Assembly: GCA_030142905.1 (NCBI GenBank)
Contig: JASJOG010000012.1
Span: 2,737,501-2,801,500, forward strand
Source of the DNA: Heliopora coerulea
Taxonomy: Eukaryota; Cnidaria; Anthozoa; Scleralcyonacea; Helioporidae
Direction of reading: 5' to 3'
Length of the DNA stretch: 64,000 nt
Shown piece after piece: positions 44,139 to 56,000 of this stretch. Position 1 is the stretch's first letter; each line of letters opens with the position of its first letter. The notes beneath the pieces are model-generated. The model was not told the DNA's origin, searched no databases, and saw nothing but the letters and a program-made list of their open reading frames with translations. The position numbers were made by a program, and so were the translations under genes.

Positions 44139-44425
44139 TTATTGATAACATGTGCAGGATATTATGTGTTTACAATTTGTACATGCCAATTGTTGTAGAT
44201 GGTCGACTTCGTTTTTTAGTTTTAGGAATAGTGTTGTTAAAGATTCTTTAAATGAGTACCCTGTATTGTTGTTTATGTATTTTAAAGAGTTTGGGAGAGA
44301 GTTGTACAACATAGCGCCACTGTACGAGATTTTGGTTTTGGCGATCTCAGTAAGTACTTTTGGAACTTTCAAGTCTTTCCTTAGGGTTAAGAGCGTGTGA
44401 AGCTTGTCAATGATAATTGTTGCTT
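44139..44425 (-). mobile_element. LINE C-terminal fragment
   Basis: The minus strand reads LHTLLTLRKDLKVPKVLTEI, AKTKISYSGAMLYNSLPNS, then SFKESLTTLFL, the well-conserved last part of CR1/L2-like reverse transcriptase ORFs (SYSGAxLYNSLP). It is only about 95 codons long, ending at 44139. Confidence 0.75.
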
Positions 44426-47400
44426 GAATTCACTAAACGACAGTATTTCTAATATTTTTGAGCCAAACACTTTTACATCATGTACCAATAATTGAATAAA
44501 CATTCCTAAAGTCGTCACATGGTGAGAGCCAAGCTCTGTGATGGATTCTTGTAATAAGACGTTTTTCATTCTAAAAAAGGGAGAAATGGAAGACTTCACC
44601 AGGTTTGTTTACGTACGATTGACTCTAACCGTTTAGCATCTCTGTCTGAAGGAATTTTTGAGAGCTTCTCGCCTGACTGGACAAAGTTTTAGGAGGACTG
44701 ACGTTTTACAAGAAATAGTCTTATAGGCCACTGGCATTCATTCCCCTTTTGAAGGAAAAATATTTGTAAACAAAAGAATTTCCATAAATCATTCGGTCTG
44801 TTAAACGTCGGAACTTTGAAGTTGTTCAGCAGATGGATTGTCTAACATATGAACTCAAGTGATCTAAATTTAGACTTCCTGTCAATAGAAATATATTCAG
44901 TGAACTGAGACTTGTCTCAAAAGAAATGAGAGTCAGATTATAAGCTTTATAATTATAAGGGTAAGATTTTTCAAAAGAAACTGCAAAGTATGCATTCCAT
45001 TCAAAATCCTTCTGAAAATCTATTGAAATTTGTTCATGCATCCAATTTCCATATATATCTTACAGATATGTCTGATCACCCGCTAAAGGATTCAGCATTT
45101 TCTTAGCAGGTAGTTCAGTTCTTGGTGAGGTACATTGCGAAGTGGGACGCAAACGCGGAAAAGTGTTTCGTTGAGTAATTTCTTTGCGTTCAATGTGAAC
45201 TGGTGTTAGCTACGAACCCGAAAGAGTTTGGTCAGTTGCTCAAAGCCCGAATACTTTATTCAGCTAGGTAGCCCCAGTGAGTGACCAGCGTTATCCACGC
45301 TTCGAACTGGAGAAATTAAACTTAATTTGCTGAGTGAGGAGTTATCTACCAGATAGTGCAATTCGGGGCATAAAATCTGATTTCACTTGTTGAGAGAATG
45401 GATAGTGCTATTAAGACCCCGTTTACACGATGCCAGTACGAAATGAAACCGTAACGACATCATTACGGTTAGGCCTTGCGTTCACACGATACCGGTATGA
45501 AAAGACATGAAACCGTAATGTTGACCGTAATGATTTGAAACCGTAATGAAACTGTACCTCTACCGGCATCGTGTGAACGCCTTATAACAGTAATGATTTC
45601 ATTACGGTTTCATTTCGTACCGGCATCGTGTGAACGGGGTCTAAGTTACAACGGGCCCTAGGAATACAAAGTCTCTCGGCTGACATTCGACTTTGTTCTC
45701 AAAGTCTTTACACCGCTACTGGGTCTCCGTTTGCAAGAAACAGATGTTGGCTACTTGACATTAAAATCTCGATGCTTTAAACAACCCAACTTGAATGTTA
45801 TCTGCCAAATAGGTGGGTAATCCCCCATTTGTGAAATTCGGAGAAAGAAATCTGATTTCACCTCTTCGAAGTAAAAACCGAATCCAACTGTGCAAAGTCA
45901 AGACGCTTCTCATTGTCAACATGAGTTGGCAAATAGAACAAGCCAAAATACTGCAAGTTTAAGGTTTAAAATTTGTCCATTGGAAGATATTCTCTTGCAA
46001 CAGCCAATCAAAGTGATGAAATCAGGTCAATGACTCAGCAATTTAAAAAGTCATCAGCTCATAAATTCTACCAAGAACTACTACCTTCGGTTATATCGAG
46101 TGACCTTTCACATGAAAGCTCGAAGCATCCCAATTACTTGTTTTTCTATAAAAGTTAAACGTCATTGAAATCCTGGCTGGTGACCGGAAGCCTTTATTTG
46201 TAACCTTAAATTCTCTTGACTCGCCTCCGTTACTTAACCATTTGCTTCTCTTTACTTGGAAACTGCAATTCTGTTCCCTTAAGATTGACTTGTTTTCTCT
46301 AAGGCCCAGTTCAAAAGTCGAACTTTTCATGTGCCGAATTTAATGTTAATGAGCAAGATCCTTTGTCCAAACTGACTTGCATTTGGTTTTGCACATGAAA
46401 ATTTCGAGGTTTGAACTTGGCATTAATCTTTACTCTATCCAAATCTGCAGCAGCCGGAATATATACGCATGCACAAAGGCGTTCATTCATTTCGACGTCT
46501 TCAAATAAATGATGTCACAGGCAAAGTACTAAACATTTGCTCATTGTTAAGCCCTTACGTTACTTTACTCATGTAAATTATTGATGTCGTGACCAAATTC
46601 CACTGGAAAACATTCTGTTAGCTCATAAGAAAGTTAGTGAACGCAACTTCGATCCGTTACTCTTTAACACCCAGTACCGTATATATCGGACACTTAGAAA
46701 CAAAAGAATTATTGAGAATTCTAAGAAAAAAAAAAGAAGAACAAAAGAAAAACATTCAGGCGTTAAAGGGTTAATTGCATGTGAGTCTTATGCATAGCTC
46801 TGTGCCGGCGAAATATGTAAGGTTTAATCAATGGTCATGAGTTTGGTAAAGGATTTAACATCGGAAGTGAAGCTTAACGGCCACGAGTGGGTGTAGGCCC
46901 CGAGTGGATGTTCAAACTTCACGAGCGATGTCAAATTCTTTATCAGACGAGTGAACGTTGATTAACCACATTATCTCATGACTCACCCACAATGAAATAG
47001 TTTGTCTTTTTTTCCCAGTTGAAAGTCGAAGAAAAGTTGGTCGTTAGAAATTAAGATATTCACTCAGTATGTGATAAGTGTTTATCACAGTGATTTCAAA
47101 AGAGAGCAGGGTAACAAGTCATTATCACACTCTTAAATACTAATGAGTGAACTAAATGATTTAACGCTTATGTTGAAACAATGAATTGAGAATGTGTCTT
47201 GAGATAAGACTTCTATTATTCTACTGTGGCTAACGTTAGGTGATTTTACTCGTCAAAGGAGAGTTCTCGCAGTCAAAGTGTGAAAACCATCTCAATTAAC
47301 TCTTTCCTGGCGGGGTTAGACCTCTGTCATTTTACTCTGGCTAACACCAGACGATTTAGCATTTTTCATAACAGGTTTCCTTTGCTGTAACTATTCCAGA

Positions 47401-47869
47401 TAGAACTGCCATTGTCAAAGTTAGGCTGTACTATTGACAACGAAATATTTAGGTAGTGTACTCAGTGCCATACTGACGGGGTCGACTGGAGAGCATGGCC
47501 CGGGCGCAAAATTATATGAGGCGACATTTTCAGAAACAAAATTTTGGCTATTTTCGTCTTTTCATCCAGATTCGAAAATATTTTGCCAGGTTAAACATAA
47601 TTTTAAATCAAAATCTCGACTTATCATCGTTAATTTAACATGAAAAATGAACAAAACAGTAAAGCAATTGTAAATTTAAATTGATAAATAAAGGTAATTA
47701 ATAAGCTATAAAAAAAGTTATGGCTGGTCTACAAACGTTCTTTCCTATCTAGTCAATCCAGTTTTCCGTGAAAGACAAATCCATACTATCTATGCTCTAA
47801 AGAGAAACAAGGTAGTACTTTCAGAGAAACCACGCACATTGATGTCACGTAAGTGTAAACGTCATGTAG
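44426..47869. other. Duplicated spacer, noncoding
   Basis: It matches 5230-7300 and 8700-9110 of the first spacer. It holds single copies of the GAGTAAAAT/CGTTAG motif at 47221-47262 and 47325-47365. No gene is supported. Confidence 0.7.
45414..45642. mobile_element. MITE-like fold-back with AGACCCCGTT ends
   Basis: AGACCCCGTTTACACGATGC at 45414 is mirrored by GCATCGTGTGAACGGGGTCT ending at 45642. The inverted ends continue through GTACGAAATGAAACCGTAA for about 40 bp. The interior repeats AACCGTAATG and CATTACGG several times in both orientations. No ORF. It is absent from the first spacer (about 6240). Confidence 0.85.
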
Positions 47870-50249
47870 TACTAGAAATATGTGTAAACCACAAACCCTC
47901 GTCCAATCTTCTAGTAAGATTGATAATTTTTCAAAATTGACTAAGGCAGTGAAATTTAACCTCTGATAAGCGAATCGTCCGTCTTATAAATGGGAGAATG
48001 AATGCAATCAAAAAAAAAAAAATTAAAAATAAAAAGCCCTGAACGATTCCACCATAAAATAACAAGAACTGGAAATATTTTTATACATAAATTGTTACTC
48101 GCCATCTTTACATTTAAAAATTTTAAATTCTGTTTTAAAACGTTTGGTAAGTATGGAGTTTTACTGATTACAAATGCTGAAGTTACCACCAGTGACATAA
48201 CGACATGAGGACATGAACATCACGACTCAAAAAGTCCAGTATTTTCCTCATGTCCTTAATACCATATTATCACGTTACTTTGCTTTTATTATATTACCTA
48301 GTTTACACTATCGACATATCGATAGAAACTGAGTGCCTTCTGCTTTCGCGTGACCCCGTTATCTCGTTATTTTGCTTTGTGTAAACCAGGCTTAACAGAT
48401 TTATTCTCACAATTAAAACAATGAATGCTTGGATCAAGACCCTATATATCAGGTGCTTGTTTGTAGTATTTCGTGTGGTTTTCCACTTACACTTCTCACT
48501 CAATTCGTCTTAAAGTAACATTTTTCATTACATGGCTAGACTGTCCTTAAAAACAGACCGTTCTCACAATAGGTTACTGGTAGAACAGGAACACCACGGA
48601 TTGCTCGTGCCTGAAAATTCTTTTTTACATTTTGTCATTAAAAACTGAAGAATTCTACGTTATCTCAAAATTGGTTACCAAAGTTTAGAGCTTCTATTAT
48701 AAAGATTTATACTATTCATTCAAAGATATAAGACTTATATGACGAAGATGAAACGAATTACAAAATCGATAAAAAAGAAACGTGAACGAATCCTGCAATT
48801 TTACTGCAGACCACAAACCTGAAGCTACAAAACAAAAAAACCAAAATACTACAATCAAACCTGGTAAAACTTTTGTGTAAAGAAGAATGAGCAGGAGAAG
48901 TAAAAAACGTAGTTTTTCCGCGGTTAAGCCTTCGGTTTATGAGTATTTTCGAAAAATGGTGAAGCGTATAAGCCTGCAACTCTAACGGCTTGACAACCAA
49001 GTATTCATAGGTACCTCTATAGGGTTCAACTGCAAACTTGTTGAATGAAGACGAGTTTAAACTTTCTCGATAAGTTTTAAAATACTGAAGAAAGCAGTTG
49101 CTAGTCGAATATCGAAAAGGAGATAATATTTGGTACAAGAAGTTTCCCTTATGGAAGAATGGCGTCGGGAAGCTATTTTCGAAAGCTGCTCAAAACAATG
49201 ACCTGCAAGTAAGATTAACGGACCATTCTGATTGCAAAACCTGTAACTCAAGGTTTCTAGATTTAGACATACCTGTGATTTATATAGCAAGACTAAGTGC
49301 ATGGTTACCAGAACATCAAAAGTCTCGATTCATACAAATCAGCATCCATTCAATATAAACGAAGAATGTCGTAAACAATGAGTTGCTAAGCAAATGTCTA
49401 GCCAACAAGCGCCACTTCGAGTTCCCTTATGCCTAGTTTTTGTCGAAATTCATCAGGAAGAACCAACTCAAAGCTTCGGCACAAAAATGTGATAAGTCGA
49501 GTAAATTCTCTGGAGCTAAGTTGAAAAACTGCTCTTTCAACATCCGAGAGGGAATTGTCTAGTAACTAAGATGGCTTTAAGAAGTCAAATCAGCCGCAAC
49601 TGCCAAGCACTTACTCTCTTTAAACGAAGCCATTCCGCTCACGCTTCCGTATTTACTCAATTTAAAGTTCATTTATTGGCTTCAGTATTCAAATGTCGTA
49701 AACAACTCTGGACAGGTGCAAACAAACCAAAAAAGAACGAGATTAATGTCCTTAAATCTGGACTTCAGTGCCCATATTTAAATATGGGGAATCCACGGAC
49801 ATATTTAACAAATAGAAAATTGCTTTAATCTCCCTGTACTTTGGCAGAAACATGAATGACGTCATTTCAACCAGAAAAATGCCCAATGAAAACACGAGGC
49901 GTAGCCGACTGTTTTCTGGTATTCTTCCGGTTGAAACGGTGTCATTCATGTTTCTATCACAGCACAGAGAGACGAAAGCTACTTTCTATTTGTTTTATAA
50001 AATAAGCAAGGATTTTTCACGTATTCGTGACGTCATCCATTTCTCCGTACTCTAATACGAAGTGAAAATGACGTCAAACATGTCTCTGTACTCTGAGCGA
50101 AAATAAGGCTCGTCCAATCAGAGCGTGCGCAGGACGCGTGTTATTTTATAAACTTATACACAAGCAGATACGCACCGCAGAATTTTTCACCCTAGTCACC
50201 AAGCGTGTAAATGGGCTCCATTCACGTCGAGATTAGCACCCTTGAACCG
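47870..50249 (+). mobile_element. Crypton-type element, copy 4, about 2.38 kb
   Basis: The uninterrupted first spacer (GTCATGTAATATAAAGTC at about 9109) defines the insertion. The left end is TACTAGAAATATGTG at 47876 and the right end is GAGGGGATAAAG at about 50240-50250. The recombinase C-terminus is recognisable at 49098-49358 (IWYKKFPLWKNGVGKLFSKA, then DHSDCKTCNSRFLDLDIP, then ARLSAW) and is scattered over frames upstream. It is dead, and more decayed at the 5' side than copy 3. Confidence 0.8.
49847..49955. repeat. Fold-back insertion inside Crypton copy 4
   Basis: GAAACATGAATGACGTCATT and following TTCAACCAGAA are mirrored by TTCCGGTTGAAAC and GTGTCATTCATGTTTC. The arms are about 33 bp around a 40-bp centre. 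The two overlapping ORFs here are similar only because of the palindrome. Confidence 0.7.
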
Positions 50250-51579
50250 AGGGGATAAAGTCATATATTATGTCGACTCTGGAACAGAGAAGCTAACAAA
50301 TTGGAATAGGAAAATGGTGATATTGCCTTACTTTACTAAGAACCACTGGTTGCACATAGGCAATAGCAGTTCTTTCCGGTGATTAAAAATCTGAATTTAA
50401 TGTTGTATTCTTCGACAAGCCGGCACCTTCTTATTTCTTCCGGGCCCGGAGTCAATTTAACTCCACTTTCCCGCACTCTCGGTGGTACTGACGATGAAAT
50501 TTCAACATTATTTGCAAAGCCTTTGTCAAACCTAATCAGTCACAAACAGGTCAAGTGATTAATTATCTATAAGCCGAAGGAGATGACATCATCACTACAG
50601 AAGAAAGTCATATAACAGCCATTAGCATTTATTTCGAGGGCAAATCGTGTATTCTGCGCAATCTAGTTTGTCCCTCTATCTCGGAATATCCTGCACTATT
50701 AACCTCTGAGCAAAACAAGATGGCGTCTAGTTATGTTTACGTTAAGGAAGAACTTTTTTTCAATAAACGAATTCGCCGTGCCAAACAACACCAAAAAAGC
50801 AACAAAATTTGGCAATGAAATATTGATAGACTACATAAGATAAGATAAGACAAATGCTCTCAGGATGTTTCAAAATATTTTGTTTACAAATAATGAGTGG
50901 GCGACAAGCCAACATCTCAAAATTGTAAAAATTTTAAAAAAATGTATGCGAAAACAATTTTGGGAGGCAAATGCTAAAGCAATTATTCACCTCAGTGCTG
51001 GTCCACTTCGGCGAATAATTGTTCTATATTACAATTTAGGGAAGAGCAGGCTTACACATAAATAACAGCTTGTTTGTAATTCATCAGGTTTGACAAAGGC
51101 TTTGCAATAATGTCGAACACCGTTCTTGTTTTGATATTGTATTTTCCTTAAATTTTGGCTTCACAACATGTTGTTTTCGGGAATTGTTTTCTACCTTATT
51201 TCTTGAAAAGTGCAAGTTAAATTTAATTATCAACTTGGTGGTTTCTTAAAATACAGCAAAATGAAAAATTTATCAAATGTTAATAAGGTTTACAACTGAC
51301 GACTGGCACTGCCTAACTGTCATGTAAAATTGGCTGTTAATTTATTGCAACATTTAGCATCTTTAGAAATCGATGGAGTTTCGTTTTTCGAGATAAGACT
51401 CTTTTAGTTCAGAAATTTTGATCATTTCCCAAAGTTAACTATGTAGTTTTTGATTTCTGCCCTGGATAAACGCAGACTTTAAAATAATTTTATCAAGTAA
51501 CGTATTTTAAAATCACCTATTACTTTGTAAATGACTTGTAGACAGTAGGAATCGGGTGGGTGTATATTCTGAAAGAATT

Positions 51580-51582
<3 letters not shown>

Positions 51583-51622
<40 letters not shown>
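51583..51622. repeat. (TA)n microsatellite
   Basis: About 20 TA units. They are absent from the matching site near 11.11 kb, so this is a recent expansion. Confidence 0.95.
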
Positions 51623-51626
<4 letters not shown>

Positions 51627-51774
51627 TATATCCTTGCCTGTGGTCGTTTCTAAAAAAGACGCGCAGAAATCACAAATGTGGGTTGCCTTTTAGTCCATGC
51701 TGACCGAGCCTCGAGTCATTTTAAATTTCATTTAAAACAATAATAAAAAGAGAAGAGAGAAAAAATTTTGTAAA

Positions 51775-51972
51775 ATGACAAACAATTCCAAATCACCAGT
51801 GGGGTATACCCGAGCTGGTACGGAATGGCGTGAAAGAAGCTTTGAACGTCTTTCCCAAAGCAGGGGAATAAGACAGTTTTACACTATAGAAGGACATAGT
51901 CATTTTATTTCCTTTCATACCTTGTTCATCAGGAAGCAAACAAACGTAGCCGCAAGATTAATTTGCACATAG
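51775..51972 (+). other. Small ORF duplicated from 11293 (uncertain)
   Basis: 65 codons, starting MTNNSKSPVGYTRAGTEWRE. It is open beyond the point where the other copy has TAG. There is no domain and no splice evidence. It may be chance. Confidence 0.2.
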
Positions 51973-53010
51973 ATCTTTCCGAAAGACGGCACGCGTTGAC
52001 AGACACTTATAGTTAACTAATTTTTTCTATTAACAATCGCTAATTTAAGTCGCTAGAATCCGGTGTTAAGAAAGATCGAAAAAGGTAAGCGACGACTTTT
52101 CATGTTTTTTAATCATTCCAAATGTATGGCCACTATTATGTGGCCGTTGGGATCAAGCGACAAGCAAAAACGTAAACACGGAAGCCTCAAGATCATAAAA
52201 TATTAGACCAATTTGTAGATGTCGTTCGCATTCATCCTGATGTATGTTGATGAGTTTACATGCAGCATATGACTTTGGAGGTTGCAAGGATTGCTAACAA
52301 CCTTGGTAGATTTGCATGTTCTGCAGTATTAATCCTTTCTTGCCTGCCTAACGTCGCTTGAAATTGAATTTTAGTGGAGAAATTTAGGCTAGAATCTTCA
52401 ATGTATTGCTGAATGACAGGATACACGGAGTTGATACAATATTGTCATATATTTTCCTCAAGTTATTACTTAGTATCGACTGTGTATAGATAACATTTTA
52501 ACATAAATTTATTATTTCTTAAGTCGCATTTTTATGTAGTCGTTTTATGCTGCAATTTTTTTACCTTCTCTTATACATGTAAGCAGACGTAATTTAAGTG
52601 TATGTTTGAATACACGTTTCGAACGAATTTCATCATGAATAATTTAACTCATGTCAATATTAAACAGGTGTATTTTAAGAAATTATCGTCTTTTAAACAA
52701 CGCCTATATTAAGAAATTTAAAATTTCATTATATTGGTTTTGTCTCATTCTTATATATGAGCGAACTTGGAGTTGTGACAGAAAATACGGAATCGTTCTT
52801 CCAGCGGAAATCCACAGAGAATGTTACTGAGTCCTAGACGCAAAATAGAACGTACCCTAACCTTCTGATTATGTACTGCTGATACGCTCAACCCGATTAG
52901 CGTCCGAAACTTAGTGATGAACTGATAAAAGAACACACTGTTATATCCTTCGACAGTCTTGGTACATTCACTTCTATTGTTGTTTGTCGTATGAAAGGTT
53001 CTTGTGAACA

Positions 53011-56000
53011 ATGAGTGACGCCAAACGATGGATTTTGTTTTTGGTCGGCTCAAATATAATATTGAACTTCAGTGCCCTGGCTGAAAAAGCAAAGTGTGTT
53101 CCAGGAAGATCATTTCGACGGATTATCGATGGCAAGTATATTTTCAGATAATGTCAAAGGAATTTCTATGTTTTCTTTAGGAATACTCCTACAGCCTGTG
53201 ATAAAATAATGGTTTCTTTTTCCATTACATATACCTAGTAAAAAATTCTTTAAAGTCATCAAACCCCAAAAGTAAATGTACTCGAAGAGAGATACAGGTA
53301 ATAACCCGAACTGAGATTTTTAAACGGAATACATCTCAAGAAGTTGTATCGTGGACAAATAAGCATCATTATATCATCTTTGGCTCAGTTTCTTTTGTTC
53401 TGGAGGGGTTTATAACTAAGTTATACGCCTCATAAAGATATCCATGAACTTCACCGAAATTTCGCTATTTCTTTACGTTCGTCGGGCAAGTTAACTACTC
53501 CTTTCGAAACTTCACCAACGATTATATAAGTAGGTTATTTATTTTATTATTTTATTCGGGCTTTAACACCTCGGTCAGGGTATACAACTTTTACTTAAAC
53601 ATATTGTCTACTTTGTTCATTACTGTACAGCTCCGTTCAACATTTTGTGACGGTTAGTAGCTAGTCTTTCTCGACGAGACATTGGGTAACTTGAACCATT
53701 GAGCTGCCGCGAGTCAGAAGCACATCTAAAGTAGCAAATGAGCATTATCTCGACTGATGCATGGATACACCTGCTGCCTATGCATTCAACTTATGAAGTG
53801 AATGTATTATGCTAGCCTGTAGGACAAAGGTAGCAGCTCTGAGGTTAGAGATCACCCCAGGGTGAGTGAAAATCTACCTCAGTTGGATAAATGCGTAATC
53901 TACCTAGACAGATGATCTCAAAGCTCAAAGGAGCCTTATATTCCTAATTCTTACTCCAACCACAACTACATCTAAATTTTGCAGGCTGGAGACTATCTCG
54001 ACATATTATCGCAACACATAACGTGAAAGATAACGGAGAATGCCTCAAAGAATGTATTGACAACATAGATTGTAAATCCTACAACTACAAATATGGTGAG
54101 ATGGGGGAAACGAAACGATGTGAACTGAATAACATCACACGCAAAAACTACGATCATTTTATGACCTCAGAATACGGTTTTGGTTATTATGAAGATGAAA
54201 ACGTCATAGAAGCACCGGTAAGTTCTTATTTTTTTTTTTGAATCGGATGCATTTTATCAGTCTTGTGGAACAGGGAAGGTGGAAGTAAGGTGGAAAAATC
54301 TCCAAAATCGTTGAACGCGTATGAGTATAAAATTTTCATACACTGATTTTAGTACCAATTATTATATTAATATATACTAATCTTGTTCTTGCACGGACTA
54401 ATCATTATACCAATCCTTATTTGCAAGGAAATTTTTGAAAGGTGAGGATATTGCAAGCAAAATATGAACGGTTATAAATCTGAAAGTTAATCATGCCATA
54501 AAACGACCTTCCTCATTGAATAACCCCCGTATCACCACGATATCCATTAGAATACCATTTCCTTTATCGAATGATTAACTTAGTCCTTTTATTAACTTTT
54601 TACCATTGGGATCAGACTTTTAATAGTTCAGTATGGTTAGTACTAGAAATACGCTTCCTGACGTGAGAGGATTTTATCCAAGCTAGTGAACAACGTAAGG
54701 AAGGGTGCATTTAAAAGAGAAGAAAGACTTGGCAATAGCCACAACACTGTTTGGTCAAAAATAATGTTTTGAATTGAGGAGCATTGCAGAAAATTGAAAA
54801 ATTTTAAGCATACAAAGAAATCCTCATTAACTTATGCCCAGCTTTGCCTTCCTACTTTTGCCTTGAATTCATCTCATGTTTACAAGACGACTTAAATAAA
54901 GTATTTCCTGTTTTAACAAAAGTACAGAAATTATGTAGACCGCAATGCACACAATCTCATATTTAGGAACGTTTCAGCGGCATTTAAGATAGCGAGAATG
55001 TTATCGGAAAGGTTAGTCCATCCAGATATAAGATCTTATATCCTGGACCTCAGATCTTCCAATTGTTAACAAATCATGCATGAATGCCGGGATATTATTT
55101 ACCCGCAGATGAGTAACATTTACTATCACAGTACTGACAAAAAAATAGAGCATTACGGCACTATTGATTGATAAATATGGTCATAAAAGTGACAAGGACA
55201 AGAATGAACCCAAAATAAAATGAAAAGAATAAGCACGAATGAAATACTACAAGCTTGTGCACCTGGCTAAACTTTAACGGCTGATGAATACGACGTTGAA
55301 CGTAACTTAGACAACACGCCAACTCCCAATATCAACTCCCAATGCCAAACCTCAGCCAAATCTCAAACTTTATCTCAAATAATATGAATGCAACGTCTAT
55401 GTCCTAAGTAGTCCTTGTCGGGAAAAATGTTATAATTTAAACTGGGACTTATCCACTAGACTGCAAATTATCTAAGCTTGGAAACACCGACCTTAGTTCT
55501 TGAGTGTCTCAATACCAGCTTGGTTATTATTATTGAAGAGATTGTCAAATCTTCCCTTAGAAAAATTCTACATGTCATTTCACATGTGAAAAAATATGGA
55601 TTTTGAACATTTTCACGTATGAAATTGAAACAATTCAATTATGAAATATTATTTTCCTACGACAAACTGCATGTGAAATTTTAGTAGGTGTTAGAAGAAG
55701 TCCAGTGACAATTGATATCACCAAGATTTCGTACGTTTTTACTTTAGATTGGGTCTTACCAAAATCCTGGTCGATCATGTGAACATACTTTTGAGCAACG
55801 TAACAACAGTGAAGGAAATAAGAGTGGAGAGTTCTGGATATGGAAAGACAAAAGTACTCCAAGAAAAGTAGTTTGTAGTATCGGTGGTAAGAGAATGAAA
55901 CGTTTCGCATAATCTATCAGCTTTCAAGTTATACGCCAATATAATTAAACAGGTGATTATTGAATATCCCTTGTGGTGATTGGCCAGAAAATTACGTCGT

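Larger units (their letters stand above)
50250..53010. other. Duplicated spacer and 5' flank of gene C
   Basis: It matches 9110-9370, 10440-12090 and 22058-22990 of the first spacer in order, without the LINE, CACTA-like and fold-back insertions. It should include the promoter of gene C. No strong TATA box is singled out. Confidence 0.65.

Noticed and set aside
49752..50055. Two overlapping opposite ORFs with similar sequence
   Set aside because: Their similarity arises from the palindrome at 49847-49955. There is no independent coding evidence.
53136..53141. GTATAT as donor of intron 1 in gene C
   Set aside because: It would put the PAN exon out of frame; GCAAGT at 53132 keeps it.
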